The translations under genes were made by a program, and so were the position numbers. A stretch of DNA of 64,000 nt, from positions 3,858,001 through 3,922,000 of the forward strand of contig NZ_CP116221.1 of assembly GCF_023556315.2 (NCBI RefSeq), written 5' to 3'. The notes under the pieces were generated by a model. It saw only the letters and a list, made by a program, of their open reading frames with translations, was not told the origin of the DNA and made no database searches. Origin of the DNA: Psychroserpens ponticola (lineage in GTDB: Bacteria > Bacteroidota > Bacteroidia > Flavobacteriales > Flavobacteriaceae). Below, one piece after another: positions 17,577 to 26,155 of this stretch (within the stretch, counting starts at the first letter, position 1; the number at the start of each line of letters is the position of its first letter).

Positions 17577-18926
17577 ATGTTTAAAAAAATATTAATAGCC
17601 AATAGAGGTGAAATAGCACTACGTGTTATTAGAACCTGTAAAGAAATGGGTATCAAAACCGTTGCAGTATATTCTACAGCTGATGCCGAAAGTTTACACG
17701 TAAAGTTTGCTGATGAAGCAGTTTGTATTGGACCTCCTTCAAGTAGCGAATCATATTTAAAAATACCAAACATTATTGCAGCGGCAGAAATTACAAATGC
17801 TGATGCTATTCATCCAGGCTACGGTTTTTTATCAGAAAACGCTAAGTTTTCAAAAATCTGTGAAGAACACGATATTAAATTTATCGGAGCTTCCCCAGAG
17901 ATGATTAATCGAATGGGAGATAAAGCAAATGCTAAAGCGACCATGCTTGAAGCTGGAGTACCTTGTGTGCCTGGAAGTGAAGGCGTAATAGAAGATTTTG
18001 ACGAATGTAAAAAAGTAGCAAAAGAAACCGGTTATCCAGTTATGCTTAAAGCATCTGCTGGTGGTGGTGGAAAAGGAATGCGTGCCGTTTGGAAACCTGA
18101 AGAACTACAAAACGCTTGGGAATCTGCTAGAGCAGAATCTAAAGCGGCCTTTGGAAATGATGATATGTACATGGAAAAACTCATTGAAGAGCCACGTCAT
18201 ATTGAAATTCAAATTGTAGGAGATTCTACAGGAACAGCATGCCATTTGTCAGAAAGAGATTGCTCAATTCAAAGACGTCATCAAAAACTAACTGAAGAAG
18301 TACCTTCGCCTTTTATGACGACAGCTTTACGTAAAAAAATGGGTGATGCAGCGGTAAAAGCAGCAGAATACATTAAATATGAAGGCGCAGGAACTGTAGA
18401 ATTTCTGGTAGATAAGCATCGCAAGTTCTACTTTATGGAAATGAATACGCGTATTCAAGTTGAACATCCTATTACAGAGCAAGTTATAGATTTTGATTTA
18501 ATTCGTGAACAAATATTAGTGGCAGCTGGAGTTCCAATCTCTGGTAAAAATTATACACCTAATTTACATTCAATAGAGTGTCGTATCAATGCTGAAGATC
18601 CATTTAACGATTTTAGACCATCACCAGGTCGTATCACAACATTACACGCTCCAGGTGGTCATGGTGTACGTTTAGATACACATGTTTACGCTGGTTATGT
18701 GATTCCGCCAAACTATGATTCTATGATTGCAAAGTTGATTACAACTGCGCAAACTCGTGAAGAAGCCATCAATAAAATGAAACGCGCTTTAGATGAGTTT
18801 GTTATCGAAGGTATTAAAACCACCATTCCTTTTCACAGACAATTAATGGAGCATCCAGATTATCTGGCTGGTAATTACACCACGAAGTTTATGGAAGATT
18901 TTGTGATTAAACCTATAGAAGAATAA
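17577..18926 (+). CDS. accC: Biotin carboxylase subunit of acetyl-CoA carboxylase
   Basis: ATP-dependent carboxylation of biotin on AccB. At 449 aa it is full length. It begins [20 protein letters not shown], the invariant family start. It has the ATP-grasp glycine-rich loop ([12 protein letters not shown]), the metal- and bicarbonate-binding segment [15 protein letters not shown], and a C-terminal domain with RINAEDP. It closes the fabH-accB-accC transcript, followed at once by a strong terminator. Cytoplasmic, working with accA/accD encoded elsewhere. Confidence 0.97.
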   Translation: MFKKILIANRGEIALRVIRTCKEMGIKTVAVYSTADAESLHVKFADEAVCIGPPSSSESYLKIPNIIAAAEITNADAIHPGYGFLSENAKFSKICEEHDIKFIGASPEMINRMGDKANAKATMLEAGVPCVPGSEGVIEDFDECKKVAKETGYPVMLKASAGGGGKGMRAVWKPEELQNAWESARAESKAAFGNDDMYMEKLIEEPRHIEIQIVGDSTGTACHLSERDCSIQRRHQKLTEEVPSPFMTTALRKKMGDAAVKAAEYIKYEGAGTVEFLVDKHRKFYFMEMNTRIQVEHPITEQVIDFDLIREQILVAAGVPISGKNYTPNLHSIECRINAEDPFNDFRPSPGRITTLHAPGGHGVRLDTHVYAGYVIPPNYDSMIAKLITTAQTREEAINKMKRALDEFVIEGIKTTIPFHRQLMEHPDYLAGNYTTKFMEDFVIKPIEE

Positions 18927-18929
18927 TAA

Positions 18930-18963
18930 AAAAACTCCGAAATTAACGTTTCGGAGTTTTTTT
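18930..18963 (+). terminator. Rho-independent terminator of the fabH-accBC operon
   Basis: A 13-bp stem, AAAAACTCCGAAA (18930-18942) with TTTCGGAGTTTTT (18949-18961), encloses a six-base loop and ends in T residues. Confidence 0.93.
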
Positions 18964-18966
18964 ATG

Positions 18967-19060
18967 CTGTTACCCTTTTCCGCAATAGCTCCAAAGCGTC
19001 AGGCTATCCGCTAAATCTTTTTTGAAAAAACAAAAAAGGATATCACTTCTATCCTTAACA
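18967..19060. repeat. Probable dispersed flavobacterial intergenic element
   Basis: This roughly 95-base stretch has AGGCTATCCGCTAAATC, a TTTTTTG/CAAAAAA hairpin and then AAAGGATATCACTTCTATCC. It resembles an intergenic sequence I associate with many Flavobacteriaceae genomes. A minus-strand frame runs through it but is not a gene. The identification is from memory and only moderately sure. Confidence 0.4.
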
Positions 19061-19142
19061 GAGGTGTATACAAAAATGTAGTTCCAGATTTTAGAGTTAA
19101 GCCAGCCAAAAATTACTATTTTTACTAAACAACACAACAATA

Positions 19143-20258
19143 TTGAATTTATCTTATTGGGAAATAAAATCATGGCTTACCAATGTAGATTACACTATAG
19201 TTGGTAGCGGAATTGTAGGTCTAAATTGTGCGCTACAGTTAAGACAACGATTTCCTAAAGCAAATATTTTGGTGCTTGAAAAAGGAATGTTGCCACAAGG
19301 AGCAAGTACTAAAAATGCTGGTTTTGCATGCTTCGGAAGTTTAAGTGAAATAATTGACGATCTTAAATCACATTCTCAGGAAGAGGTGTTTCAATTGGTT
19401 AAAAAGCGCATCAATGGATTGCAATTATTGAGACAAACTCTAGGAGATGACAATATCAATTATCAACAATTAGGAGGTTATGAGCTGTTTTCTAAAACAG
19501 ATGACTTATTTGAAGAATGTAAAGCCAAACAAGACAACATAAATTCGTTTTTAAAACCACTATTTAATCAAGAAGTGTTTCGTTTTCAGTCTAATACATT
19601 TGGTTTTCAAAACAGTCATGACATTTTAAGTGTTAATCAGTTTGAAGGTCAAATTGATACAGGGAAAATGATGATGTCATTGACGCAATTAGCTTTAAAT
19701 TCTGGAATAAAAATATTAAATAATATAAAGGTTGAGACCTTTTCAGAAGACTCAACATCTGTAAAAATAAAGACTAATCAGTTTGAATTTACATCATCTA
19801 AATTACTAATTGCGACTAATGGCTTTGCTTCAACTTTAAACATTTCCGAAGTAAAACCAGCAAGAGCACAAGTATTAATTACTAAACCTATTGATAATTT
19901 AAACATAAAAGGGACGTTTCATTTAAATCAAGGCTATTATTATTTTAGAAATATAGATGATAGAATTTTATTTGGTGGTGGGCGACATCTCGATTTTAAA
20001 GGTGAAGAAACAACCGAATTAAAACAAACTCAGCTCATTCAAAATAAATTAGAAAATCTTTTAAAAACGATAATTTTACCAAATACTCCTTTTGAAATTG
20101 AACAGCGTTGGAGTGGAATAATGGGAGTTGGACAACAAAAGAAACCAATTGTAAATCAGTTGAACGACAATGTGTATTGTGGAGTTCGTTTAGGAGGAAT
20201 GGGAATCGCTATTGGGAGTTTAGTAGGAAAAGAATTGGCCGATTTAATTCCTTCATAA
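19143..20258 (+). CDS. FAD-dependent oxidoreductase (DAO/glycine-oxidase-like)
   Basis: A 371-aa flavoenzyme of the D-amino-acid oxidase superfamily, probably oxidising an amine or amino acid. The N-terminal Rossmann motif is IVGSGIVGLNCALQL with VLEKG for the adenine ribose; STKNAGFACFG is the segment after the first helix; the C-terminal RWSGIMGVGQQKKPI and GGMGIAIGSLVGKELA contact FAD. The start is TTG 19143, chosen because MNLSYWEIKSWL continues the conserved beginning and no upstream ATG is in frame. It is an orphan gene: no partner enzyme sits beside it and the substrate is unknown. Confidence 0.82.
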   Translation: MNLSYWEIKSWLTNVDYTIVGSGIVGLNCALQLRQRFPKANILVLEKGMLPQGASTKNAGFACFGSLSEIIDDLKSHSQEEVFQLVKKRINGLQLLRQTLGDDNINYQQLGGYELFSKTDDLFEECKAKQDNINSFLKPLFNQEVFRFQSNTFGFQNSHDILSVNQFEGQIDTGKMMMSLTQLALNSGIKILNNIKVETFSEDSTSVKIKTNQFEFTSSKLLIATNGFASTLNISEVKPARAQVLITKPIDNLNIKGTFHLNQGYYYFRNIDDRILFGGGRHLDFKGEETTELKQTQLIQNKLENLLKTIILPNTPFEIEQRWSGIMGVGQQKKPIVNQLNDNVYCGVRLGGMGIAIGSLVGKELADLIPS

Positions 20259-20336
20259 TATGAGGAACTTCAATATTTATCGAAGCATATTCAATTAATT
20301 AAACAAAAAACAGTTTTGTAACCAAACCATAAAAAA

Positions 20337-21413
20337 ATGAATAAAAAAATTATCACATTATTATCGACGTTTCTAATCTCTGGCGCTTTATTGATGCTAA
20401 ATAGCTGTGGCAATACAACTAAAGAATCTAATAAAACAGAAACTAAAAAAACCGTTTATGCAAGTGACGTTATTCCATTTTTTGATCATTGGAAATTGAT
20501 TTTAGGTGATGGTTCAAATGCAGGTATCGCAAATAATTTTGAGAATAAAGACTTCTTTTATAGTACAGATGATTGGGTAGTTTTTAAATCTCCTAATGGT
20601 GGAGATACTCATGGAACTTCTAACAATACAAGAACTGAATTGGCGCAAATAAAAAAATGGTATCCAGCTACAGCGAATGATAAATTGAACGCGACATTAA
20701 AAGTGATGAATGTATCAAATACTGGTGATGCTCGTGTAGCGGCTTCATATTCTGTAGTCGTAGGTCAAATTCATAGTGCTGATAAACATGAGAATGAACC
20801 GCTTAAAATATTTTATAAGAAATTTCCTGACCATACCAAAGGTTCTGTTTTTTGGCATTATGAAATCAATACAGCAGGTGATGACAATTCTGGAAGATGG
20901 GATTTTTCTTCAGCTGTTTGGGGAAATGACTTTTCTGTTGTTGGTACTGATGTAAATACTTATCCAGAAGAACCTAAAGATGGCATTGATTTAGGCGAAG
21001 AATTTAGTTACGAAATAGAGGTTAAAGATGGAATTATGCGCCTAAAATTCACGAGTGAAGGCCATGAAACTAAAACGTTTACAAAAAACTTAATCGAATC
21101 TGAATATACTACAACTGCAGATATTCCTAAGCAAACTCAAGATCTATTTGTGCCAATTGGTCAAGATGGTGTAGAACGTGAAAAAGCTTACGCAGGTGAG
21201 GGGTGTTTTTTTAAACTAGGATGTTACAATCAGACAAATGGGAAATCTCCTGAAGTAAATAAAAACTGGTGTTCTGGTGCTGAAACGCATGGAGGTGATA
21301 TTCAAAAACAATATAAAGACGGAAATTACGCTGAAGTTTGGTTTAAAGAAGCAAGCATATTTATAAGTGATGCTGCCGTGTCTAATGAAGGGTATTTTAC
21401 TAAAAATGACTAA
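20337..21413 (+). CDS. Lipoprotein alginate lyase, family PL7
   Basis: A 358-aa surface or periplasmic enzyme cleaving alginate by beta-elimination. Signal peptide type II with lipobox ending at Cys24 (LMLNSC). The three PL7 fingerprints are present: R(T)E(L) at 99-102 (NNTRTELAQ), QIH at 144-146 (VVGQIHSADK) with the catalytic His, and a Y-x-Q motif in FFKLGCYNQTNG (about 293-303) with the catalytic Tyr. Residues 100-340 form the jelly-roll domain. The gene is isolated: no SusC/SusD, PL6/PL17 or uronate pathway genes adjoin it, so it is outside a classical polysaccharide utilisation locus. It suggests a marine, alga-associated lifestyle. Confidence 0.9.
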   Translation: MNKKIITLLSTFLISGALLMLNSCGNTTKESNKTETKKTVYASDVIPFFDHWKLILGDGSNAGIANNFENKDFFYSTDDWVVFKSPNGGDTHGTSNNTRTELAQIKKWYPATANDKLNATLKVMNVSNTGDARVAASYSVVVGQIHSADKHENEPLKIFYKKFPDHTKGSVFWHYEINTAGDDNSGRWDFSSAVWGNDFSVVGTDVNTYPEEPKDGIDLGEEFSYEIEVKDGIMRLKFTSEGHETKTFTKNLIESEYTTTADIPKQTQDLFVPIGQDGVEREKAYAGEGCFFKLGCYNQTNGKSPEVNKNWCSGAETHGGDIQKQYKDGNYAEVWFKEASIFISDAAVSNEGYFTKND

Positions 21414-21524
21414 ATTAATATGTCAATTAGGTTAGCCATTGATTGCATTTTGTATCTAAATAACTGAGCATACTGTTTAAAACAAATCATTATTGGTAAT
21501 GCTATTGCTTTCTCTAGAAATATT

Positions 21525-22229
21525 ATGAAATTCATAAAACGGTTCTTTAAATTCATCTTCAAAACAATATTTTGGCTTTTTGTCCTTTCTATTGTTGTAG
21601 TTGTAATTTTTAAATGGGTTCCAGTACCGATGACATCTTTAATGGTTATCCGTAGTATTGAACAGACAGATGATAATATAAAAGGTTGGAAACATGATTG
21701 GGTTCCTATTGAAGAAATCTCTACCAATTTGCAATTAGCCGTTATTTGTAGTGAAGATCAAAATTTTTTGAAGCATCATGGATTTGATATTAAAGCCATT
21801 GAAAAAGCTTACGAGAATAATAAAAATGGAAAAAAAATAAAAGGAGCGAGTTCTATTTCACAACAAACAGCAAAAAATGTATTTCTATGGCCAAACCGAA
21901 GCTGGTTACGAAAAGGCTTAGAAACCTATTTCACTTTTATAATTGAACTTATTTGGAGTAAAGAGCGCATCATTGAAGTTTACCTCAATAGCATAGAAAT
22001 GGGACCAGGAATATATGGTGCAGAAGCTGCATCTCAATATTGGTTTAAGAAATCTGTATCAAAATTAACTAAATATGAAGCAGCAGCTATTGCATCAATT
22101 TTACCCAATCCATTACGTTACAAGGCGAATCCAGCAACACCTTATATTGAAGGTAGAAAGGCTTGGATTGTCAGGCAAATGGGTTATTTCGGGCCATTAA
22201 ATTATCCAAATCGATATGACAAAGAATAG
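21525..22229 (+). CDS. mtgA: Monofunctional biosynthetic peptidoglycan transglycosylase
   Basis: Polymerises lipid II glycan chains at the inner membrane. 234 aa: one N-terminal TM (about 8-28, FKTIFWLFVLSIVVVVIF), then a GT51 domain with the catalytic Glu in SEDQNFLKHHGFD, the GASSISQQTAKNVFLW motif and EVYLNSIEMGPGIYGAEAA. No transpeptidase domain, as expected for MtgA. The next gene starts 14 bases before its stop, so the two are translationally linked. Confidence 0.93.
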   Translation: MKFIKRFFKFIFKTIFWLFVLSIVVVVIFKWVPVPMTSLMVIRSIEQTDDNIKGWKHDWVPIEEISTNLQLAVICSEDQNFLKHHGFDIKAIEKAYENNKNGKKIKGASSISQQTAKNVFLWPNRSWLRKGLETYFTFIIELIWSKERIIEVYLNSIEMGPGIYGAEAASQYWFKKSVSKLTKYEAAAIASILPNPLRYKANPATPYIEGRKAWIVRQMGYFGPLNYPNRYDKE

Positions 22230-22674
22230 CATAAAAAATGACTTATATAGTCAGTGTCAGGCATTTGTTGATTGTCGCTTAAAAGCGATTCAAAAAACAA
22301 TTGATGAAATTCAAGAATCTTTAACCTCAGAAACTAAAAGTTCTGCTGGAGATAAACATGAAACTGGTCGAGCAATGTTACAATTAGAACGTGAAAAAGC
22401 AGGACAGCAATTGGCTGAAATACAGAAATTAAATCAATTATTGCCTAAAATTGATGTGTCAAATAATTCTGAAATTATCGGTTTAGGAAGCTTGGTTTAT
22501 ACATCTCAAGCTAATTATTTTATCGCCATAAGTGCTGGAGAATTAAAAGTAAATAATCAATCGTTTTATGCGATTTCTGCAAATACACCTATTGCTAAAT
22601 TACTCTTAGGGAAACTAAAAAACGATGAAATTATATTTAGAGATCAGGAGTTCAAAATTATTAAGATATTATAG
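22216..22674 (+). CDS. GreA/GreB-like protein (coiled coil plus C-terminal FKBP-like domain)
   Basis: A 152-aa cytoplasmic protein: an N-terminal helical coiled-coil half (residues 1-80, with SAGDKHETGRAMLQLEREKA), then a beta-rich domain with AISANTPIAKLLLGKLKNDE. That last segment matches the GreA/GreB C-terminal consensus SPxxxxLLGKxxGD. The acidic tip typical of true GreA is not evident, so it may act on RNA polymerase without cleavage stimulation. Bacteroidota relatives are often labelled 3-oxoacyl-ACP synthase in databases, which nothing in the sequence supports. It overlaps mtgA by 14 bases and precedes the YceI gene by 36 bases. Confidence 0.7.
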   Translation: MTKNSIKNDLYSQCQAFVDCRLKAIQKTIDEIQESLTSETKSSAGDKHETGRAMLQLEREKAGQQLAEIQKLNQLLPKIDVSNNSEIIGLGSLVYTSQANYFIAISAGELKVNNQSFYAISANTPIAKLLLGKLKNDEIIFRDQEFKIIKIL

Positions 22675-22710
22675 ATTTAACCTCAATCATTTTCAGTGTA
22701 TCTTTATTAA

Positions 22711-23250
22711 ATGAAAAAGAAAAAAATCACACTTGTATTATTTACCAGTTTCCTGCTTTCCGTTGTTGGGTTTTCTCAGGATTTGGTTGCTAAGTCTTCA
22801 GTAGCATTTAAAATTAAAAATTTAGGGTTCAATGTAGAAGGTTTCTTTTCTGAAATTAATATAGAAAGCAATTTTTCAGATGATGATATTTCGCAATGGA
22901 CATTAATAGGAAATGTTATTGTCAATTCTATTAGGACTAACAACGAAAAGCGTGATGTACATCTTCTAAAAGACGACTTTTTTGACGTTAAAACGTTTCC
23001 TAAAATAGTATTAATGGCAACGAATTTCAAGAAGACTTCCCTAAATAAATACGATGTTACATTTAGTTTAACTATAAAAGAAACGACTAAAAAGATTACA
23101 ATTCCCATGTTAATTATCAATAATAAAGATGCACTTCAATTGACATGTGATTTTGAAATTAACAGACGCGATTTTGATGTTGGTGGTAATAGTTTAGTAA
23201 TGTCAAAAACAGTAAAAATTGCTGTTAGTCATACTGTAAAAAAACAATAA
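22711..23250 (+). CDS. YceI-like lipid-binding periplasmic protein
   Basis: A 179-aa exported protein: signal peptide (MKKKKITLVLFTSFLLSVVG, cleaved near GFSQ), then a YceI-type lipocalin-like barrel. Typical pattern: SSVAFKIKNLGFNVEGFF, then VNSIRTNNEKRDVHLLKDDFFDV and FPKIVLMA, then the final strands with FEINRRDFDVGG. Family knowledge: YceI proteins bind polyisoprenoid or other long lipids in a hydrophobic tube. The next gene starts just one base after the stop, so it is the likely first gene of the polyketide operon. A role in carrying the lipophilic product is inference. Confidence 0.82.
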   Translation: MKKKKITLVLFTSFLLSVVGFSQDLVAKSSVAFKIKNLGFNVEGFFSEINIESNFSDDDISQWTLIGNVIVNSIRTNNEKRDVHLLKDDFFDVKTFPKIVLMATNFKKTSLNKYDVTFSLTIKETTKKITIPMLIINNKDALQLTCDFEINRRDFDVGGNSLVMSKTVKIAVSHTVKKQ

Positions 23251-23251
23251 A

Positions 23252-24391
23252 TTGAGTACACGTCTTTCGTCTTTTGATGTTATAATTGTTGGAGGTGGAT
23301 TGGCAGGTTTATCAAGCGCTATTCATTTGTCAAATGCAGACCTGAGTGTTTTAGTTATTGAAAAAAACAGCTATCCAAAGCATAAAGTTTGTGGTGAATA
23401 TATCTCTAATGAAGTACTACCTTATCTTCAATTTCTAGATATTGACGTCTTTAAATTAGGTGCAAAAAGGATTGATAAATTTCAATTGTCTACAACAAAA
23501 AGCAAATTGATTTCTTCAAGATTATCCTTAGGTGGTTTTGGAATTAGTCGGTTTTGTTTAGATCATACTTTAGCAATGAAAGCAGTTCAAGTTGGCTCAG
23601 AAATTATTCAAGATTCAGTTGAAGACATTCAGTTTTTTAATGACGAATTTTCTGTACAAACAAAAAATGATAAGCTATTTAAGGCAAAAATTGTAATTGG
23701 AGCCTACGGAAAACGTTCAAACCTCGACATCAAACTCAATCGGAAATTCATAAAACGTAAATCGCCATATTTAGCTGTTAAAACTCATGTAAAAGGAAAT
23801 TTTCCTGACGATGTTGTAGCATTGCATAATTTTGAAGGTGGATATTGTGGTGTTTCAAAAGTTGAAAATAATAGCATAAATTTATGCTACATTACTAATT
23901 TAGATGCATTTAAAGCCTACAAAGATATGGACGAATTTCAACATAAAGTGGTATTCAAAAACACCTTCCTTAAAACTGTTTTTAGTAGTTCAAACCCTGT
24001 TTTTGATGAGCCTTTAACCATAAGCCAAATCTCATTCGATAGTAAAAAACCTATTGAAAATCACATCCTTATGTGTGGTGATACAGCAGCTTTAATTCAT
24101 CCACTTTCGGGAAACGGAATGAGTATGGCAATACGAAGTGCCCAAATAGCTTCGATACTTATTATTAAATATTTTAATTCGAAAACTTACGATAGAGAAG
24201 CACTAGAAAAACAGTACCTTAGAGAATGGAATACAGCGTTTAAATGGCGTTTAAAAACGGGTCATATAATAGCGGATTTATTTAATCAACCCAAATTATC
24301 AGAGGTATTGATGCAAATCTTAAAATGGTTTCCAGGTATTTTGCCTTTTATTATAAAGCGAACGCATGGTAAAGTTATGAAAGTAGAATGA
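23252..24391 (+). CDS. FAD-dependent oxidoreductase of the geranylgeranyl-reductase/hydroxylase family
   Basis: A 379-aa flavoprotein. FAD-binding motif VIIVGGGLAGLSSAIHL near the N-terminus with IEKNSYPKHKVCGEYIS (the PxxKxCGE motif of the GGR-like family), and the second FAD motif MCGDTAALIHPLSGNGM near 275. The C-terminus has positive and hydrophobic stretches that could touch the membrane. The start is TTG 23252, one base after the YceI stop; no ATG lies closer. It shares an ATGA overlap with the methyltransferase gene. In this operon it probably hydroxylates or reduces the polyketide lipid, comparable to the flavoprotein of the Streptomyces srs locus (inference). Confidence 0.82.
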   Translation: MSTRLSSFDVIIVGGGLAGLSSAIHLSNADLSVLVIEKNSYPKHKVCGEYISNEVLPYLQFLDIDVFKLGAKRIDKFQLSTTKSKLISSRLSLGGFGISRFCLDHTLAMKAVQVGSEIIQDSVEDIQFFNDEFSVQTKNDKLFKAKIVIGAYGKRSNLDIKLNRKFIKRKSPYLAVKTHVKGNFPDDVVALHNFEGGYCGVSKVENNSINLCYITNLDAFKAYKDMDEFQHKVVFKNTFLKTVFSSSNPVFDEPLTISQISFDSKKPIENHILMCGDTAALIHPLSGNGMSMAIRSAQIASILIIKYFNSKTYDREALEKQYLREWNTAFKWRLKTGHIIADLFNQPKLSEVLMQILKWFPGILPFIIKRTHGKVMKVE

Positions 24392-25113
24392 ATTTATTAG
24401 TAAACACAAAACATAGAAGTGAGCAAAATGAAATCATGGACGATTTGAATTATAATGGCCCAATACTTCATGATGCACTTGATAAGCTCGCTAAAATAAA
24501 CCAATGGTTAGGAGGAAATAAAGTCACAATTAATGGACTTAAAAAAGTGCTCAAAAATCACCCAAAAAATGAGGTAATAACCATTATTGATTTAGGTTGT
24601 GGAGGAGGAGATATATTAAGAGACATCTCTGAGTTTGGTAAGAGAAATGGTTACCGATTTCACCTTATTGGAATAGACGCAAATCAACACACAGTAGATT
24701 ATGCCAATTCATTATCTGTAACCTATGATAATATTGATTTTAAAGCCATAGATATTTTTTCTGAAAGGTTTAATGAACTAAATTACGATTTAGTTTTAAC
24801 TACACTATTTTTGCATCATTTTAAAGAAAGAGTACTCCTGTCATTTTTAAAACCCGTTTTAGAGAAAGCAAAATTTGGAATCGTAGTTAATGATTTACAC
24901 AGACATAAACTCGCCTATTACTTGTTTAAATTGCTGTGTACCACTATAAAAAATAAAACAATTATTGAAGATGGATTAACTTCTGTGTTAAGAGGATTCA
25001 AACGGAAAGAGTTAATTGAAATGGCTCAACAATTGCATACAAATTATCAAATACAATGGAAATGGGCTTTTCGTTTCCAGTGGATTTTGAAGCATAAAAA
25101 ATATGAGTGTTAA
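24388..25113 (+). CDS. Class I SAM-dependent methyltransferase
   Basis: A 241-aa cytoplasmic methyltransferase. Motif I is IIDLGCGGGDIL (about 65-76) with the acidic residue GIDANQHTV after strand 2, motif II-like DLVLTTLFLHHF, and a later segment VNDLHRHKLAYYLFK seen in methyltransferases that adjoin type III PKS genes. The ATG at 24388 overlaps the upstream stop as ATGA, so translation is likely coupled; an internal ATG at 24436 is an alternative. The stop overlaps the PKS gene by 11 bases. It probably O- or C-methylates the polyketide; the site is not predictable from sequence. Confidence 0.82.
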   Translation: MNLLVNTKHRSEQNEIMDDLNYNGPILHDALDKLAKINQWLGGNKVTINGLKKVLKNHPKNEVITIIDLGCGGGDILRDISEFGKRNGYRFHLIGIDANQHTVDYANSLSVTYDNIDFKAIDIFSERFNELNYDLVLTTLFLHHFKERVLLSFLKPVLEKAKFGIVVNDLHRHKLAYYLFKLLCTTIKNKTIIEDGLTSVLRGFKRKELIEMAQQLHTNYQIQWKWAFRFQWILKHKKYEC

Positions 25114-26155
25114 GATCACATCAGTTGCAAAACAGCTGCCTAAATATACGAGAGAAACTAAGGATATTATTCCGTATTTAAAAATATGGATGTCTGGTCA
25201 AGAAGAACGATTTCAGCGGAAAGTTATTAAGCTTTTCGAAAATGCAGGAGTTGACAAACGCTATTCAATTATGGATGCTGAAGAGGTGTTTTTAAACACG
25301 TCATTTGAAGAAAAAAACGAAATTTATTCTCGTGAAGTAGTTAAATTAGCGGAACAATCTTTGGTCAAAGCTTTACATAAAGCTAATTTGAAACCAATAG
25401 ATATTGATTACATCATAACTGTGAGTTGTACAGGAATTATGATTCCGTCAATGGATGCTTATTTGATTAATAATCTCAAGATGAAGCAAGATGTTGTAAG
25501 GCTTCCTGTCACAGAAATGGGATGTGCAGCAGGTGTTTCTGGAATTATTTATGCAAAGAATTTTTTAAAATCAAATCCTAACAAACGCGCAGCAGTAATC
25601 GCTGTCGAATCACCAACAGCTACATTTCAACTAGATGATTTCTCTATGGCAAATATTGTTAGTGCAGCAATTTTTGGTGATGGTGCTTCGAGTGTTATTT
25701 TATCTTCTTATAAAAATGAAGAAGGCCCGAAAATAGTTGATGAAGCTATGTATCATTTTTATGATGCAGAAACTATGATGGGTTTTAAATTGACAAATAC
25801 AGGCTTACAAATGATTTTAGATAAAGCGGTTCCCGAAACAATTTCAGAGCACTTCCCTATGATAGTGCATCCGTTTTTAGTACAAAATAAAATCACAATT
25901 GAAGATATAGATCACCTCATATTTCATCCAGGAGGAAAGAAAATTGTACAAACTATTGAAGATTTATTCGGATCTTTAGGAAAGAATATAGACGACACTA
26001 AAAATGTACTTAAGTTGTATGGAAACATGAGTAGTGCAACCGTTTTATATGTTTTAGAACGCTTTATGGACAAACAACTGCCTAAAGGAGATAGAGGATT
26101 AATGCTAAGTTTTGGACCTGGCTTTTCGGCACAACGCATATTATTAGAATGGTAA
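25103..26155 (+). CDS. Type III polyketide synthase (chalcone/stilbene-synthase family)
   Basis: A 350-aa homodimeric condensing enzyme that extends a CoA- or ACP-borne starter with malonyl units and cyclises the product. The triad is intact: Cys141 in TEMGCAAG, His275 in IFHPGGKK and Asn308 in YGNMSSAT. The C-terminal GPGFS loop (LSFGPGFSAQ) is also present, and the length is normal for bacterial members. No carrier or other domain is fused. It is distinct from fabH (15982), which has AHQANKR. The gene overlaps both neighbours (11 bases upstream, 7 downstream). With a dedicated ACP, KAS and dehydratase in the same operon, a long fatty acyl starter is likely (inference). Confidence 0.93.
   Translation: MSVKITSVAKQLPKYTRETKDIIPYLKIWMSGQEERFQRKVIKLFENAGVDKRYSIMDAEEVFLNTSFEEKNEIYSREVVKLAEQSLVKALHKANLKPIDIDYIITVSCTGIMIPSMDAYLINNLKMKQDVVRLPVTEMGCAAGVSGIIYAKNFLKSNPNKRAAVIAVESPTATFQLDDFSMANIVSAAIFGDGASSVILSSYKNEEGPKIVDEAMYHFYDAETMMGFKLTNTGLQMILDKAVPETISEHFPMIVHPFLVQNKITIEDIDHLIFHPGGKKIVQTIEDLFGSLGKNIDDTKNVLKLYGNMSSATVLYVLERFMDKQLPKGDRGLMLSFGPGFSAQRILLEW

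Noticed and set aside
18970-19173. A 67-codon minus-strand frame
   Set aside because: It overlaps the intergenic element and the start of the next gene; it is a by-product of the repeat.
22216-22674. Label 3-oxoacyl-ACP synthase often given to relatives of this protein
   Set aside because: No condensing-enzyme motif is present; the sequence has a coiled coil and a GreA/GreB-like C-terminal segment.
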